From Methylobacterium pseudosasicola (lineage in GTDB: Bacteria; Pseudomonadota; Alphaproteobacteria; Rhizobiales; Beijerinckiaceae): DNA of 64,000 nt. The notes under the pieces were generated by a model, which had not been told where the DNA came from, did not search any database, and was given only the letters and a program-made list of their open reading frames with translations. The stretch lies in NCBI RefSeq assembly GCF_900114535.1, contig NZ_FOTK01000005.1, positions 124,001 through 188,000 of the forward strand, read 5' to 3'. Both the position numbers and the translations under genes were made by a program. Of the stretch, positions 36,285 through 45,380 are shown one piece after another; positions within the stretch are counted from its first letter, which is position 1; every line of letters begins with the position of its first letter.

Positions 36285-36692
36285 ATGGCGGTCATCCTGC
36301 GGAATCTGACGGATTTCAAGCGGTTTCTCGGGAAGCCGGGGGCAACGATTCAGCTGGTGCGCAACACCTTCATGGATCGCCAGCCCGAGGCCACCCGGGA
36401 GGCCTACCGCGACAAGGGCATGTACGCGCCGCGCGCCGTGCAGGCCCTGTCGCGGAAGGCCGCGGTGTTCACCCTGCGGGGGTTCCCCGGGACCGTGTGG
36501 CTGTACTGGGACAAGGGTGCGCGAGGCTGGCGCTTCTCGGGGGACACCGTGACCGTCCCCCTGGTCACCGGCCTCGGACCGGCGGACGAGCTGGTCTACC
36601 GGTGCAGCTTCGCCGACGGCTTCGAGCCGGCGCCGCGCAACCGGGTGACCCGGCAGGCCAAGCACGCCGAGGCGCATCTCGCCCCGGCCTGA
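36285..36692 (+). CDS. Conserved hypothetical protein, 135 residues
   Basis: Not assigned to a family. The ATG at 36285 follows a good GAGGAG ribosome site. The protein is basic, lacks signal peptide and membrane segments, and mixes a helical N-terminal third (NLTDFKRFLGKPGATIQLVRN) with a beta-rich middle containing aromatic residues (FPGTVWLYWDKGARGWRFSG), then a basic tail. Good codon bias and a clear ribosome site suggest a real gene. It converges on the Kef-type antiporter gene. Confidence 0.7.
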   Translation: MAVILRNLTDFKRFLGKPGATIQLVRNTFMDRQPEATREAYRDKGMYAPRAVQALSRKAAVFTLRGFPGTVWLYWDKGARGWRFSGDTVTVPLVTGLGPADELVYRCSFADGFEPAPRNRVTRQAKHAEAHLAPA

Positions 36693-36730
36693 ACGGCTCG
36701 GCGCCTTCCCGCGCCGGGCTCAAGCCTCGC

Positions 36731-38563
36731 TCAAGCTTCTTGGCGCGCGGCGGTCTCCTTCTTGACCGGCGGCTTGCCGAGGGCTTTTCCGACCGTTCGC
36801 CGGGCGCGAAAAATCGGCTTGGCCTCGTTCTCGCGCTTCTTCAGCAGCGCGCGATACTCGTCGCGCCGCTCGTGGATCGAGGCGATCACGAGGCCCATCG
36901 GCACGCCGACATCGACCAGCACCGCCTCCGACAATTGCAGGGAGGCCTCGATCGTCTCCGGCACCGCGTCATCGACGCCGAGCTCGTACAGGGCCGAGGC
37001 GTGGCGGGCGTCACGCGCGCGGGCCACGATCGTCAGGTCCGGCCGCTCGGCCCGGGCGGCGGCCACCGCCTGCTCGACGGCCCGCGGGTTGTCGAGGGTG
37101 ACTACCAGCGCGCGCGCTGTAGCGATGTCGCAGCGGCGCAGGATCTCGGTGTTGCCCGAATCCCCGAAATAGACCGGCGCGCCGGCGCGGCGCTGCTCGG
37201 CGACCCGGGCCGCATCGGAATCAAGGGCGAGGTAGGGGATCCCGTGCCGGTCCAGCATCTCGCCGACCTGGCGGCCGACGCGGCCGTAGCCCGCGATCAC
37301 CACCCGGTTCTCGACCTTGTCCGGCAGCGGCTCGGACTTCATGGCGGCCTGGCTCGCGCTCGTCGCGCGACGGCCCAGCCGGCGGCCCAGGGCCGCGAGC
37401 GCCGGGATCATGATCATCGTGACGGTGGTGACGATCAGGGCGGCCGCGCCGACATCCTCCGGCACCAGCCCGGTGGCGACCGCGCCCCCGATCAGCACGA
37501 AGGCGAATTCGCCGCCTGGCCCGAGCAGCAGGGCCGCCTCCAGCGCTACCGGCCGGGAGATCTTGAGGGCAGGGGCCGCCATCATCACCACGGCGGCCTT
37601 GATCAGGACCAGCGCCAGCGACAGGCCGATGATCGCGCCGGGTGCCGCCATGAGCTGGGCCGGGTCCAGGTTCATGCCCACCGAGACGAAGAACACCCCG
37701 AGCAGCAGGCCCTTGAACGGGTCGATCGTCGCCTCGATCGCCCGGCGATACTCGGTCTCGGCCAGCAGCAGCCCGGCCACGAAGGCGCCGAGCGTCATCG
37801 ACAGCCCGCTCGCCGCCGCCGTTAGCGCGGTGCCGACGATCACCAGCAGGCAGGCGGCCATGAACAGCTCGGTGGAGCGCGTCCGCGCCACCAGCTGGAA
37901 CAGCGGGCGCAGGGCGAGGCGGCCAGCGACCACGATCAGCACCAGCGCGATGGCAGCCTGGCCCAGCGCCATGGCGAGCGCCCAGCCCTTGTCGCCCTCG
38001 TCGCCGCGGCCGAGCACCGCGATGGCGAACAGCACAGGGGCCACGGCCAGGTCCTGGAACAGCAGGACCGCGAAGCTCGCCCGGCCGGACGGCGCGTTGA
38101 GCCGCTTCTGCTCGGCCAGGACTGGCAGCACCACCGCGGTCGACGACAGAGCGAGCCCGATGCCGACGATCGCCGCGCCGGCGAGCGGCACCTGCAACCC
38201 GTACAGGATTGCCCCGAGGATCAGCGCCGAGCAGCCGACCTGCAGCGAGCCGAGGCCGAAGACGAGCCGGCGCAGGGTCCGCAGCCGCTCCCACGACAGC
38301 TCGACCCCGATCATGAACATCAGGAAGATCACCCCGAACTCGGCGAGATGCGAGATCTCGGTGCGGTTGCCGATGGTGAAAAGGTGGACGTAGGGATGGG
38401 TGTCGGCGAGACGCCCGAGGCCGAAGGGGCCGAGCAGGGCGCCGGCCCCGATGAAGCCCAGCACCGGGGAGATCCGCAGCCGGTGGAACAGCGGCACCAC
38501 GATGCCCGCGGTGACGAGGAACAGGATCGCTTCCTTATAGGAGCCGGCGTGGACCTCTGGCAT
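36731..38563 (-). CDS. Kef-type monovalent cation:proton antiporter (CPA2) with RCK_N domain
   Basis: 610 residues. Residues 1-390 hold about twelve membrane segments of the Na+/H+-exchanger fold (RISPVLGFIGAGALLGPFGL, FLMFMIGVELS, ALSSTAVVLPVLAEQKRLN, LFQDLAVAPVLF). From about 420 there is a TrkA-N/RCK Rossmann domain, starting VVIAGYGRVGRQVGEML, that binds NAD(H)-type ligands. It is a potassium/proton antiporter or glutathione-gated efflux-like system (KefB/KefC group); no kefF/kefG partner is adjacent. The C-terminal tail is basic (KKREN..., KPPVKKE). Confidence 0.93.
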   Translation of the reverse strand: MPEVHAGSYKEAILFLVTAGIVVPLFHRLRISPVLGFIGAGALLGPFGLGRLADTHPYVHLFTIGNRTEISHLAEFGVIFLMFMIGVELSWERLRTLRRLVFGLGSLQVGCSALILGAILYGLQVPLAGAAIVGIGLALSSTAVVLPVLAEQKRLNAPSGRASFAVLLFQDLAVAPVLFAIAVLGRGDEGDKGWALAMALGQAAIALVLIVVAGRLALRPLFQLVARTRSTELFMAACLLVIVGTALTAAASGLSMTLGAFVAGLLLAETEYRRAIEATIDPFKGLLLGVFFVSVGMNLDPAQLMAAPGAIIGLSLALVLIKAAVVMMAAPALKISRPVALEAALLLGPGGEFAFVLIGGAVATGLVPEDVGAAALIVTTVTMIMIPALAALGRRLGRRATSASQAAMKSEPLPDKVENRVVIAGYGRVGRQVGEMLDRHGIPYLALDSDAARVAEQRRAGAPVYFGDSGNTEILRRCDIATARALVVTLDNPRAVEQAVAAARAERPDLTIVARARDARHASALYELGVDDAVPETIEASLQLSEAVLVDVGVPMGLVIASIHERRDEYRALLKKRENEAKPIFRARRTVGKALGKPPVKKETAARQEA

Positions 38564-38862
38564 CGGCGGCGGATCGAACCTCCTGTTTCCGACCGGAGCG
38601 GAGGCCGATCACGGATACGCGATCATGGGTCGGCGCCCGGCGCTGGGCAACCGCCTTTGGTCATTGCAAGGGCGGCGAGGTGCGCTCTGACACAAGCCGG
38701 ATACATGCGGTGGGTGAGACATTTCAGCCACCCGGGCAGCGCTTGCCGGCGATCCACCGGGGAATGGGTGCGGGGCGGCCCAAAATCGGCACAATGCCCG
38801 CATACACGCTGGAGTTAACCGGGGGTTACGATCGGCCAGGGCCACGCCCGCGACAGGACCCG

Positions 38863-40137
38863 ATGGATGTGACGAGGCCGATGATCTCCATCAAGTCGAT
38901 ATTCTCCGGCCCCGCGGCGCCACCCAGTCGCGACATCGCCCGCGAGCGCCGCCAGTGGAAGCTCGAGTCGGACCGGTGGCAGCACCAGCGCCACGTCGAT
39001 CGGGGCTACCGCATCAAGTGGGGCTACGTCGCGATCGCGTACCTCGTCGAGTTCATGGTGATCGGCGCCTCGCTCTGGGGCGCCTGGCTGTTCGCCGGCG
39101 TCTACAGCGACGGCGACTGGCACGCCTTCTACTTCATGCTGCTGGCGCCCCTGGTCTACGCCGCCGTGGAGCTGTGCCGGGTGCCGCTCGGCATCCTGGC
39201 CCGCACCCAGCGCTCGCATTTCGTGCGCGGGCTGGCCGTGCTCGGCATCATCTTCGCCGCCGGCGTGACCACCAAGTCGGTGTCGCAGCTCGGCGAAATG
39301 ATGTTCCATCCCCGCCTGATGGAAGCCGCCAAGGCCAAGACCGCCCTGAAGGACGCCCAGGCCGACCGCGCCACGATCGGCGACCGGATCAAGGCGGCGG
39401 ACGAGCGGGTGGCCCAGTACACTGCCGAGCTCGACCAGATCGAGAAGCGCTCCTCCGACAACGCCCAGCAGCTCGCCGGCCTGCCGGCCCAGCGCTGCGA
39501 GCGGGTGTTCGGCACCAACAGCAAGGGCCGCAAGTACCAGAACCTGAAATGCTTGGCCGATCCCCGCGTCGCCGCCCTGTCGGCAGGGGTCACCAAGGCC
39601 TCGGCCGACAGGGCGGCGCTGATCAAGAACCTGGAGGAGGCCCGCAAGGCGCGTGCCGCCCTCGATCCCGGCGCCGCCGACCGGCGCGTGGCCGATGCCG
39701 AGCAGGGCTACCGGAACGCGGTCAACCGCTCGCAGCTGCACTCCTTCACCGCCATGGTCTACGGCGTCGACCCGATCGACGTGACCGAGAGCCAGGTCCA
39801 CGCCTTCCTGCGGATCTTCGTGTTCCTGCCGGCCCTGTGCGCCGCCTTCGCGTCGACCATCCTGGCCCTCTGCGCGGTCTCGACCCGCCGGACCTTCATG
39901 GATGAGGACGACCTCGGCGCCGCCGTGAACCCGGAGGCTGCGCCGTTCATGCTCGACGCGATTGCCGACGCGCTGCGCTCGAACCCCGAGCCGATCCTGC
40001 CCCGGGCGGCCAACGCCACCGGCGCGGTGATCCCGATGAACCGGCCGGCCCAGGGTCAGCAGAGCCTGCCCGGCCAGAACCATCCGGGCCAGCCCCTTCC
40101 GGGTCAGACCCTCCCAGCCGCGGGAGCCGGCGCATGA
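38863..40137 (+). CDS. Unknown membrane protein with coiled coil, partner of the next gene
   Basis: 424 residues, no family recognised. Hydrophobic segments lie at about 54-77, 86-105 and 118-140 (GLAVLGIIFAAGV), followed by a charged coiled coil (about 155-300) holding two cysteines (PAQRCERV, LKCLADP), a further membrane segment (about 318-345) and a disordered tail with Pro-Gly-Gln repeats (LPGQNHPGQPLPGQ). The region between membrane parts would be exposed on one side as a long helical hairpin. It overlaps the next gene by four bases (ATGA), so the two form a unit. ATG 38863 is the best start; MISIK at 38881 is possible. Confidence 0.75.
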   Translation: MDVTRPMISIKSIFSGPAAPPSRDIARERRQWKLESDRWQHQRHVDRGYRIKWGYVAIAYLVEFMVIGASLWGAWLFAGVYSDGDWHAFYFMLLAPLVYAAVELCRVPLGILARTQRSHFVRGLAVLGIIFAAGVTTKSVSQLGEMMFHPRLMEAAKAKTALKDAQADRATIGDRIKAADERVAQYTAELDQIEKRSSDNAQQLAGLPAQRCERVFGTNSKGRKYQNLKCLADPRVAALSAGVTKASADRAALIKNLEEARKARAALDPGAADRRVADAEQGYRNAVNRSQLHSFTAMVYGVDPIDVTESQVHAFLRIFVFLPALCAAFASTILALCAVSTRRTFMDEDDLGAAVNPEAAPFMLDAIADALRSNPEPILPRAANATGAVIPMNRPAQGQQSLPGQNHPGQPLPGQTLPAAGAGA

Positions 40138-40778
40138 ACTACGTCGCCGGCGGCACCCCCGAGAACGTCGCCCTCGCCCAGCAGGTGAATTCGCGCCTGC
40201 GCGCGGATTCGAGCTACGTCGCGGCCCGGGCCTTCCTGTTCCGGGCCCTGGGCTTCGGCGCCTTCGCCTGCCTGACCGGCATCGGCGTCGGGGCGGCGGC
40301 TTATGGCTGGGCGACCCTCAACCAGTTCGACACGGCAGCGGAAAAGATCGCCGCCGCCATGCAGGCCGCGCTCTCGGACGTGACCCTGAAGACCAAGGGT
40401 GAGGTCACGCTGACCGACAACACCCTCAAGCTCGAGGGCCTGCCCAAGCTCGGCGGCGGCACGCCGACGCCCACCAAGGCGCAGCTCGGCAGCGACGCCG
40501 CCCCGGCCTCGAAGGCCGCCGTGAACACCACCTTCACGGTGTTCAAGCAGGTGCCCTATCTCGACGGCCAGATCGTCACCGGCTGGAACTTCAAGGACAA
40601 TGCCGACCAGCCCTACCAGCAGTACTGCTACTTCTCCCGACGCTCCAACGAGTCGAAGGGGCAGGTCGAGATCAAGATCGACCTCGCCATGGACACCAAG
40701 ACCCTGCCGCAGCCGCAGAAATCCGATGTGAACCTGGAGATCCTGGCCCGGAACTGCGTCTGGCACGAGAAGGGTTAG
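40134..40778 (+). CDS. Unknown single-pass membrane protein, partner of the preceding gene
   Basis: 214 residues, not recognised. One membrane segment at about 38-62 (FGAFACLTGIGVGAAAYGW) follows a short cytoplasmic start, leaving about 150 residues outside. This domain is Lys/Thr-rich, with LYD-like strands and two late cysteines (QYCYFSRR and NCVWHEKG) that could form a disulfide. Translation is coupled to the preceding membrane protein by an ATGA overlap. The pair may form one complex; function unknown. Confidence 0.75.
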   Translation: MNYVAGGTPENVALAQQVNSRLRADSSYVAARAFLFRALGFGAFACLTGIGVGAAAYGWATLNQFDTAAEKIAAAMQAALSDVTLKTKGEVTLTDNTLKLEGLPKLGGGTPTPTKAQLGSDAAPASKAAVNTTFTVFKQVPYLDGQIVTGWNFKDNADQPYQQYCYFSRRSNESKGQVEIKIDLAMDTKTLPQPQKSDVNLEILARNCVWHEKG

Positions 40779-40827
40779 GCCACGCTGCCCCGCAGGCGCG
40801 CGTTTACGGGATCCAGCGCCCCTGCTA

Positions 40828-40851
40828 GATAACCCAACATGATGGGTTATC
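40828..40851. promoter_or_regulatory. Palindromic operator upstream of DUF4160/DUF2442 pair
   Basis: GATAACCCA and its exact inverse TGGGTTATC flank ACATGA. The 24-base palindrome ends one base before the DUF4160-like frame. It is probably the operator of this small gene pair. Confidence 0.6.
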
Positions 40852-40852
40852 G

Positions 40853-41092
40853 AAGGCAACGACTCTTCGGGCCGGCGGTCTGCGTGTCATCATCTTCGTC
40901 GACGACCACGAGCCCGCCCATGTGCACGTCTTCGGGGATGGGCATGCCAAGATCAATCTCGTCTCATCGACCGGTGAGCCCGAACTCGTCTGGTCGGCAG
41001 GCATGAGCCGGAGCGAGCGCCGACGGGCGTTGTCTCTCGTCTCGGAGCATCGGGACCTGCGGCTGGCACGCTGGGAGGAGATCCATGGCTGA
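40853..41092 (+). CDS. DUF4160-like reading frame without a normal start codon
   Basis: The frame translates as ATTLRAGGLRVIIFVDDHEP, AHVHVFGDG and onward, a typical DUF4160 protein of about 80 residues with the HEPAHVHV motif. It stays open to a TGA at 41092 that overlaps the DUF2442 start by eight bases. But no ATG, GTG or TTG exists between the upstream stop (40826) and residue 20 of the domain. The codon where the family's initiator is expected reads AAG (40853), one base change from ATG. The gene is therefore either recently broken, started unusually, or affected by a sequence error. DUF4160-DUF2442 pairs are suspected toxin-antitoxin units. Confidence 0.6.
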   Translation, partial: KATTLRAGGLRVIIFVDDHEPAHVHVFGDGHAKINLVSSTGEPELVWSAGMSRSERRRALSLVSEHRDLRLARWEEIHG

Positions 41093-41471
41093 TCCGACCG
41101 ATGCCTCGGCCACGCGCGTAGCGCCCCCCGGTCCCCGGGCCGAGACGGCGCGCTACGATCGCGCCCGGGGCCGCGTGGTGCTCGACCTCGACAACGGATG
41201 CACCTTCGCCTTCCCCCCGCGCTTGGTCCAAGGCATGGAGAGCGCGAGCGAGGATCAGCTCGCCGAGATCGAGCTCCTGGGGGCCGGCTACGGCCTGCAC
41301 TGGGAAACCCTGGACGTGGACATCTCGGTACCGGGCCTGTTGGCCGGTATCTTCGGCACCCACGCCTACATGGCTGCGCGGGCCGGGCGCGCGACCTCCG
41401 CGGCCAAGGCTGCGGCGGCGCGCGCCAACGGATCCCGGGGTGGACGCCCGCGCAAGACCGCCCACAGTTGA
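41085..41471 (+). CDS. DUF2442 domain protein, partner of DUF4160
   Basis: 128 residues. The DUF2442 signature is complete: VVLDLDNGCTFAFPPRLVQG, QLAEIELLGAGYGLHWETLDVDISVPGLLAGIFG in two blocks, then a basic Ala/Gly tail ending GSRGGRPRKTAHS that could contact DNA. In pairs with DUF4160 it is the downstream, antitoxin-like gene. Its ATG lies inside the end of the DUF4160 frame. The palindrome upstream of the pair is a candidate operator. Confidence 0.88.
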   Translation: MADPTDASATRVAPPGPRAETARYDRARGRVVLDLDNGCTFAFPPRLVQGMESASEDQLAEIELLGAGYGLHWETLDVDISVPGLLAGIFGTHAYMAARAGRATSAAKAAAARANGSRGGRPRKTAHS

Positions 41472-41509
41472 TTCAGACCTCCCGTTCTCCCGACTCAGGC
41501 AAGCGACCG

Positions 41510-42361
<852 letters not shown>

Positions 42362-42364
42362 GCT

Positions 42365-43294
42365 TCAGCCCTCCGTGCCGGCATAGATGTCGGTGATCCG
42401 CCCCAGCAGCTTCAAGGCGTCGGCCTTGGAGCGCTGGAAGGCGTTGCGGCCGACGATCGAGCCGAAGCCGCCGCCCGCCTGGATGGCACGGATCTCGTCG
42501 AGGAACTTTTCCTCCTCGGCCTGGGCGCCGCCGGAGAAGATCACGATCCGGCGTCCGTTGAAGGCACATTGCACCACGTGGCGCACCCGCTCGGCCGCGG
42601 TGCCGATCGGGATGCCGGTGGACTCGTAGACCTTCTTGGCGGCCGCCTGCTCGATATGGGCGGTGGGCAGCTTGACCTTGATGATGTGGGCGCCGAGTTG
42701 CGCCGCGATCTGCGCCGCGTAGCCGATCACGTCGATGGCGGTCTCGCCCTCCTTCGACAGGGCCGAGCCGCGGGCATAGGACCAGATCACCACGGCGAGG
42801 CCGACGCTCTTGGCCTCCTCGGCGATCTCTCGGATCTGGCCGTACATGGCGTTGCGGTGGGCCGAGCCCGGATAGATCGTGAAGCCGATGGCGCAGGCGC
42901 CGAGCCGCAGGGCATCCGCCACCGAGCCGGTGATCGCCTGCTCGGGATCATCCTCGTCGGCCAGGAGGTCGTGGTCGTTGAGCTTGAGGATCAGCGGGAT
43001 CCGCCCGGCGTATGCGCGCGCGCCGGCCTCCAGGAAGCCCAGCGGCGCCGCGTAGGCGTTGCAGCCCGCCGCCAGGGCGAGCTCGAAATGGTAATGCGGG
43101 TCGTAGGCCGGCGGGTTCGGGCCGAAGCTGCGGGCCGGGCCGTGTTCAAAACCCTGGTCCACCGGCAGGATCAGCATCTTGCCGGTGCCGCCGAGCCGGC
43201 CATGCTCCAGCATTCGGGCCAGATTGGTGAGCGTGCCGGGGCTGTCGGCCCCGTACCAGGACAGGATCTCGGAAACGCGGGGCGATCGATCCAT
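42365..43294 (-). CDS. Class I fructose-bisphosphate aldolase (DhnA/FbaB type)
   Basis: 309 residues from MDRSPRVSEILSWYGADSPG. It reversibly cleaves fructose 1,6-bisphosphate to two triose phosphates through a Schiff-base lysine. Motifs of the DhnA-like class I family are clear: ILPVDQGFEHGP near the start, PLILKLNDHD, GACAIGFTIYPGS, VVIWSYARG, HIIKVKLPTAHIEQ with the likely catalytic lysine, and RIVIFSGGAQ with IVGRNAFQR at the phosphate site. The frame is open to 43324, but the chosen ATG suits the family. It is a single minus-strand gene next to the divergent phosphatase gene. Confidence 0.92.
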   Translation of the reverse strand: MDRSPRVSEILSWYGADSPGTLTNLARMLEHGRLGGTGKMLILPVDQGFEHGPARSFGPNPPAYDPHYHFELALAAGCNAYAAPLGFLEAGARAYAGRIPLILKLNDHDLLADEDDPEQAITGSVADALRLGACAIGFTIYPGSAHRNAMYGQIREIAEEAKSVGLAVVIWSYARGSALSKEGETAIDVIGYAAQIAAQLGAHIIKVKLPTAHIEQAAAKKVYESTGIPIGTAAERVRHVVQCAFNGRRIVIFSGGAQAEEEKFLDEIRAIQAGGGFGSIVGRNAFQRSKADALKLLGRITDIYAGTEG

Positions 43295-43467
43295 CGCGCG
43301 ACCTCCTTCGACAGAGGCCGCCATCCACGGCTTGCCCTGCTTCGGCGGCCCAGGTTTCCGAACCGGGCAGGGCGGCCGAGGTTCCCGCGCGCCGCGCTTT
43401 CGGCTAACCGGGCCGCGGCGCGAATCCGGCGCCTGTCGATACTCCCACGCCGAGAAGGGCCCGCTCC

Positions 43468-43992
43468 ATGCGCAGGCTGATCCTGTTGCGGCACGCCAAG
43501 TCGGACCGTCCGGCGGGCGTCGCCGACCACGAACGGCCGCTCAACGACCGGGGCCGCCGGGCCGCGCCGGCCGTGGGCGCCCACCTCGCCGAGGCAGGCT
43601 TCCGGCCCGACCTCGCCTTGGTCTCGACCGCCACCCGCACCCGCGAGACCTGGGAGGCGGTCTCCGCCGCCCTCGGCGCGCCTGAGGTGCGGTTTCACCG
43701 CGAGATCTACGAGGCGCCCGCGGAGCGGATCCTCGGCGTGATCCGGGGCGCGCCGGAGGCGGCCGAAACCGTGATCGTCGTCGGCCACAATCCGGGGCTG
43801 GGCGATCTCGCCACGGCCCTGGCCGGGGAGGGACCGCGCAAGGAGCGCACGCGCCTCGCCACGGAGTTCCCCACCGCCGCCTACGCGGTGATCGCGTTCG
43901 ATACGGACGCCTGGTCGGCAATCGGCCCGGGGCAGGGCCGTTTGGAGCGGTTCGTACGCCCGCGGGACATCGACCCGGACCTGGGAGGCTAA
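43468..43992 (+). CDS. SixA-like histidine phosphatase
   Basis: 174 residues of the histidine phosphatase superfamily. The opening LILLRHAKSD contains the catalytic RHA motif (His9), followed by the SixA-type RPLNDRGRRAAPAVGAHL block, VSTATRTRETWEAV with an active-site Arg, and VVGHNPGLGDLA with the second catalytic His. The SixA group removes phosphate from Hpt phosphohistidines; an Hpt protein is encoded 9 kb away, but no link is shown. Other small-molecule or protein substrates are possible. Confidence 0.88.
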   Translation: MRRLILLRHAKSDRPAGVADHERPLNDRGRRAAPAVGAHLAEAGFRPDLALVSTATRTRETWEAVSAALGAPEVRFHREIYEAPAERILGVIRGAPEAAETVIVVGHNPGLGDLATALAGEGPRKERTRLATEFPTAAYAVIAFDTDAWSAIGPGQGRLERFVRPRDIDPDLGG

Positions 43993-44012
43993 ACCCCTCA
44001 CGTAGCCCGCAT

Positions 44013-44130
44013 CGCAAAAATCCTGGTTTCAAACGGTCGTGGACCTTTTGCGGGTCCAGGGCAGAGCCCTGGTCCATCGGGGCTCCGCCCCGATACCCCG
44101 CCAAAGGGCAGAGCCCTTTGGGATCCCGTC
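44013..44130. repeat. Three-copy intergenic repeat, copy A
   Basis: The order is CGCAAAAATCCTGGTTTCAA, a GGACCTTTTGCGGGTCCAGG hairpin, GCAGAGCCCTG, GGGGCTCCGCCCCGA and CCGCCAAAGGGCAGAGCCCTTTGG. It is a string of small palindromes that follows the SixA-like gene. Related copies lie at 47023 and, inverted, at 56079. Confidence 0.78.
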
Positions 44131-44151
44131 GTGATGGGGCGCTGCGACGGC

Positions 44152-45183
44152 TCAGGCCACCGGCACGGCCTGGTGCGCCTCCACCTCGTTGTGAGAGGGC
44201 AGGGGCGAGCCGGGCACGAAGGCGTCGAAGGCCGCCCAAAAGTCCTGCCGGATGGCGTCACGCTCGCTCAGGATCTCGTGCCGGGAATCCGGCAGGACCA
44301 GGATGTGGCCGGCCTTCATCCGGGCCGCGAACCGCTCAGTGTCCAGGGTCCCGCAAACCGGATCGGCGCCGGCCGCGACGATCAGGGTCGGCAGGGTGAT
44401 GCGCGGGGCGACGCGCGGGTCGCGCAGGCGCGCCATCGCCCGGAACGCCTCCGCGAGCCACGCGATCGTCGGGTCCCCGACGGCCCCGGCGCCGACCTGC
44501 CGGGCCGCCGCCGCGTTGCGGGCATAGCGTACCGGATCGCGCGACAGGCGGTTGCCCGCATAGGGCTTGGTTGCGATCGAGACCGGCTTGCCGAGTGGGA
44601 TGTACCAGTGGCCGAGCCCGATCCGGTGCAGGGCCCGCGACAGGAACGCCGCCCCGGCGGGCCAGCGCACCATCCGGATCGACAGCATCGGCGCCACGGT
44701 CACCAGACGCCGGAACGGCAGCCAGCCGTCCAGCGCTCCGATCAGGGCGACGCAGCCGCCCATCGAATGCGCCAGGCCGATATGCGGCTCGGGCATCAGC
44801 GGCACCAGCACCGTCTCGGCCACCGCCCGCAGGTCGAGCCGGTAATCGTCGAAGCGGGCGACGTGGCCCTTGTGCGGGTCGTCCACCCGCCGGTCCGATT
44901 CACCCTGGCCGCGCCAGTCGAACGCCACCACGGCGAAGCCGCGGGTCCGGAGGTCCTGGATGGTCTCGTAGTACTTCTCGATGAACTCGGCGCGCCCCTG
45001 GAGCAGGCAGACCGTGCCCCGGCAGGTCCGCGCCGTGCTCTGCCAATAGGCCGCCCGCAGGGTGCAGTCGTCGCGGGTGCCGACCGCGATCAGGGTGCCG
45101 CCGGGCGGCACCGGATTGTCGGGCGTGCCGCGCAGGGTCAGGAGCGGCGGCTGCCGTCCGATCTCGCCGTCGAACCGTCTCAC
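44152..45183 (-). CDS. Alpha/beta hydrolase (lysophospholipase-like)
   Basis: 343 residues from a GTG at 45183, chosen because CGAGGTGGCC just upstream is a reasonable ribosome site and the longer frame adds shadow-like sequence. The fold is clear: GTVCLLQGRAEFIEKYYETI, VVAFDWRGQGESDR, the nucleophile elbow GLAHSMGGCVAL, PTLIVAAGADPV with the acid, and a late GHILVLPDSRHEIL with the catalytic His. This matches the PldB/monoglyceride-lipase-like group acting on lysophospholipids or monoacylglycerols. The true substrate is uncertain. Confidence 0.88.
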   Translation of the reverse strand: MRRFDGEIGRQPPLLTLRGTPDNPVPPGGTLIAVGTRDDCTLRAAYWQSTARTCRGTVCLLQGRAEFIEKYYETIQDLRTRGFAVVAFDWRGQGESDRRVDDPHKGHVARFDDYRLDLRAVAETVLVPLMPEPHIGLAHSMGGCVALIGALDGWLPFRRLVTVAPMLSIRMVRWPAGAAFLSRALHRIGLGHWYIPLGKPVSIATKPYAGNRLSRDPVRYARNAAAARQVGAGAVGDPTIAWLAEAFRAMARLRDPRVAPRITLPTLIVAAGADPVCGTLDTERFAARMKAGHILVLPDSRHEILSERDAIRQDFWAAFDAFVPGSPLPSHNEVEAHQAVPVA

Positions 45184-45258
45184 GGGGCCACCTCGCTGCG
45201 TCCGGTCGTCAGCGTGACCGTAGCCGAAAAAATCTCGGATTCGGCCCTTGCGACAGGT

Positions 45259-45287
45259 CTTGAAGGCCGATTTTCCACCCCCGATAT
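45259..45287 (+). promoter_or_regulatory. RpoH (sigma-32) type promoter for hsp20
   Basis: CTTGAA is separated by 13 bases from CCCCCGATAT, agreeing with the heat-shock sigma-32 consensus (CTTGAA, 13-17 bases, CCCCATnT). Transcription would start near 45294, just before the ROSE-like leader. Confidence 0.7.
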
Positions 45288-45293
45288 TCCGTC

Positions 45294-45380
45294 TGTGCCG
45301 GCCGTCAGGCGGCACGAAAGACGGGTCCGGCCCATCGGGCGGACCAATCCTGCATGTTGCTCATCCGAGGATATGTCATG
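45294..45380 (+). promoter_or_regulatory. ROSE-like RNA thermometer of hsp20
   Basis: The leader can form three hairpins: GTGCCG/CGGCAC, GTCCG/CGGAC, and a final TTGCTCATCCGAGGAT in which the TTGCTC strand pairs with the GAGGAT ribosome site. The TTGCT-to-AGGA pairing a few bases before the ATG is the hallmark of ROSE elements, which melt at heat-shock temperature and release translation of small heat-shock genes in Hyphomicrobiales. Confidence 0.75.
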
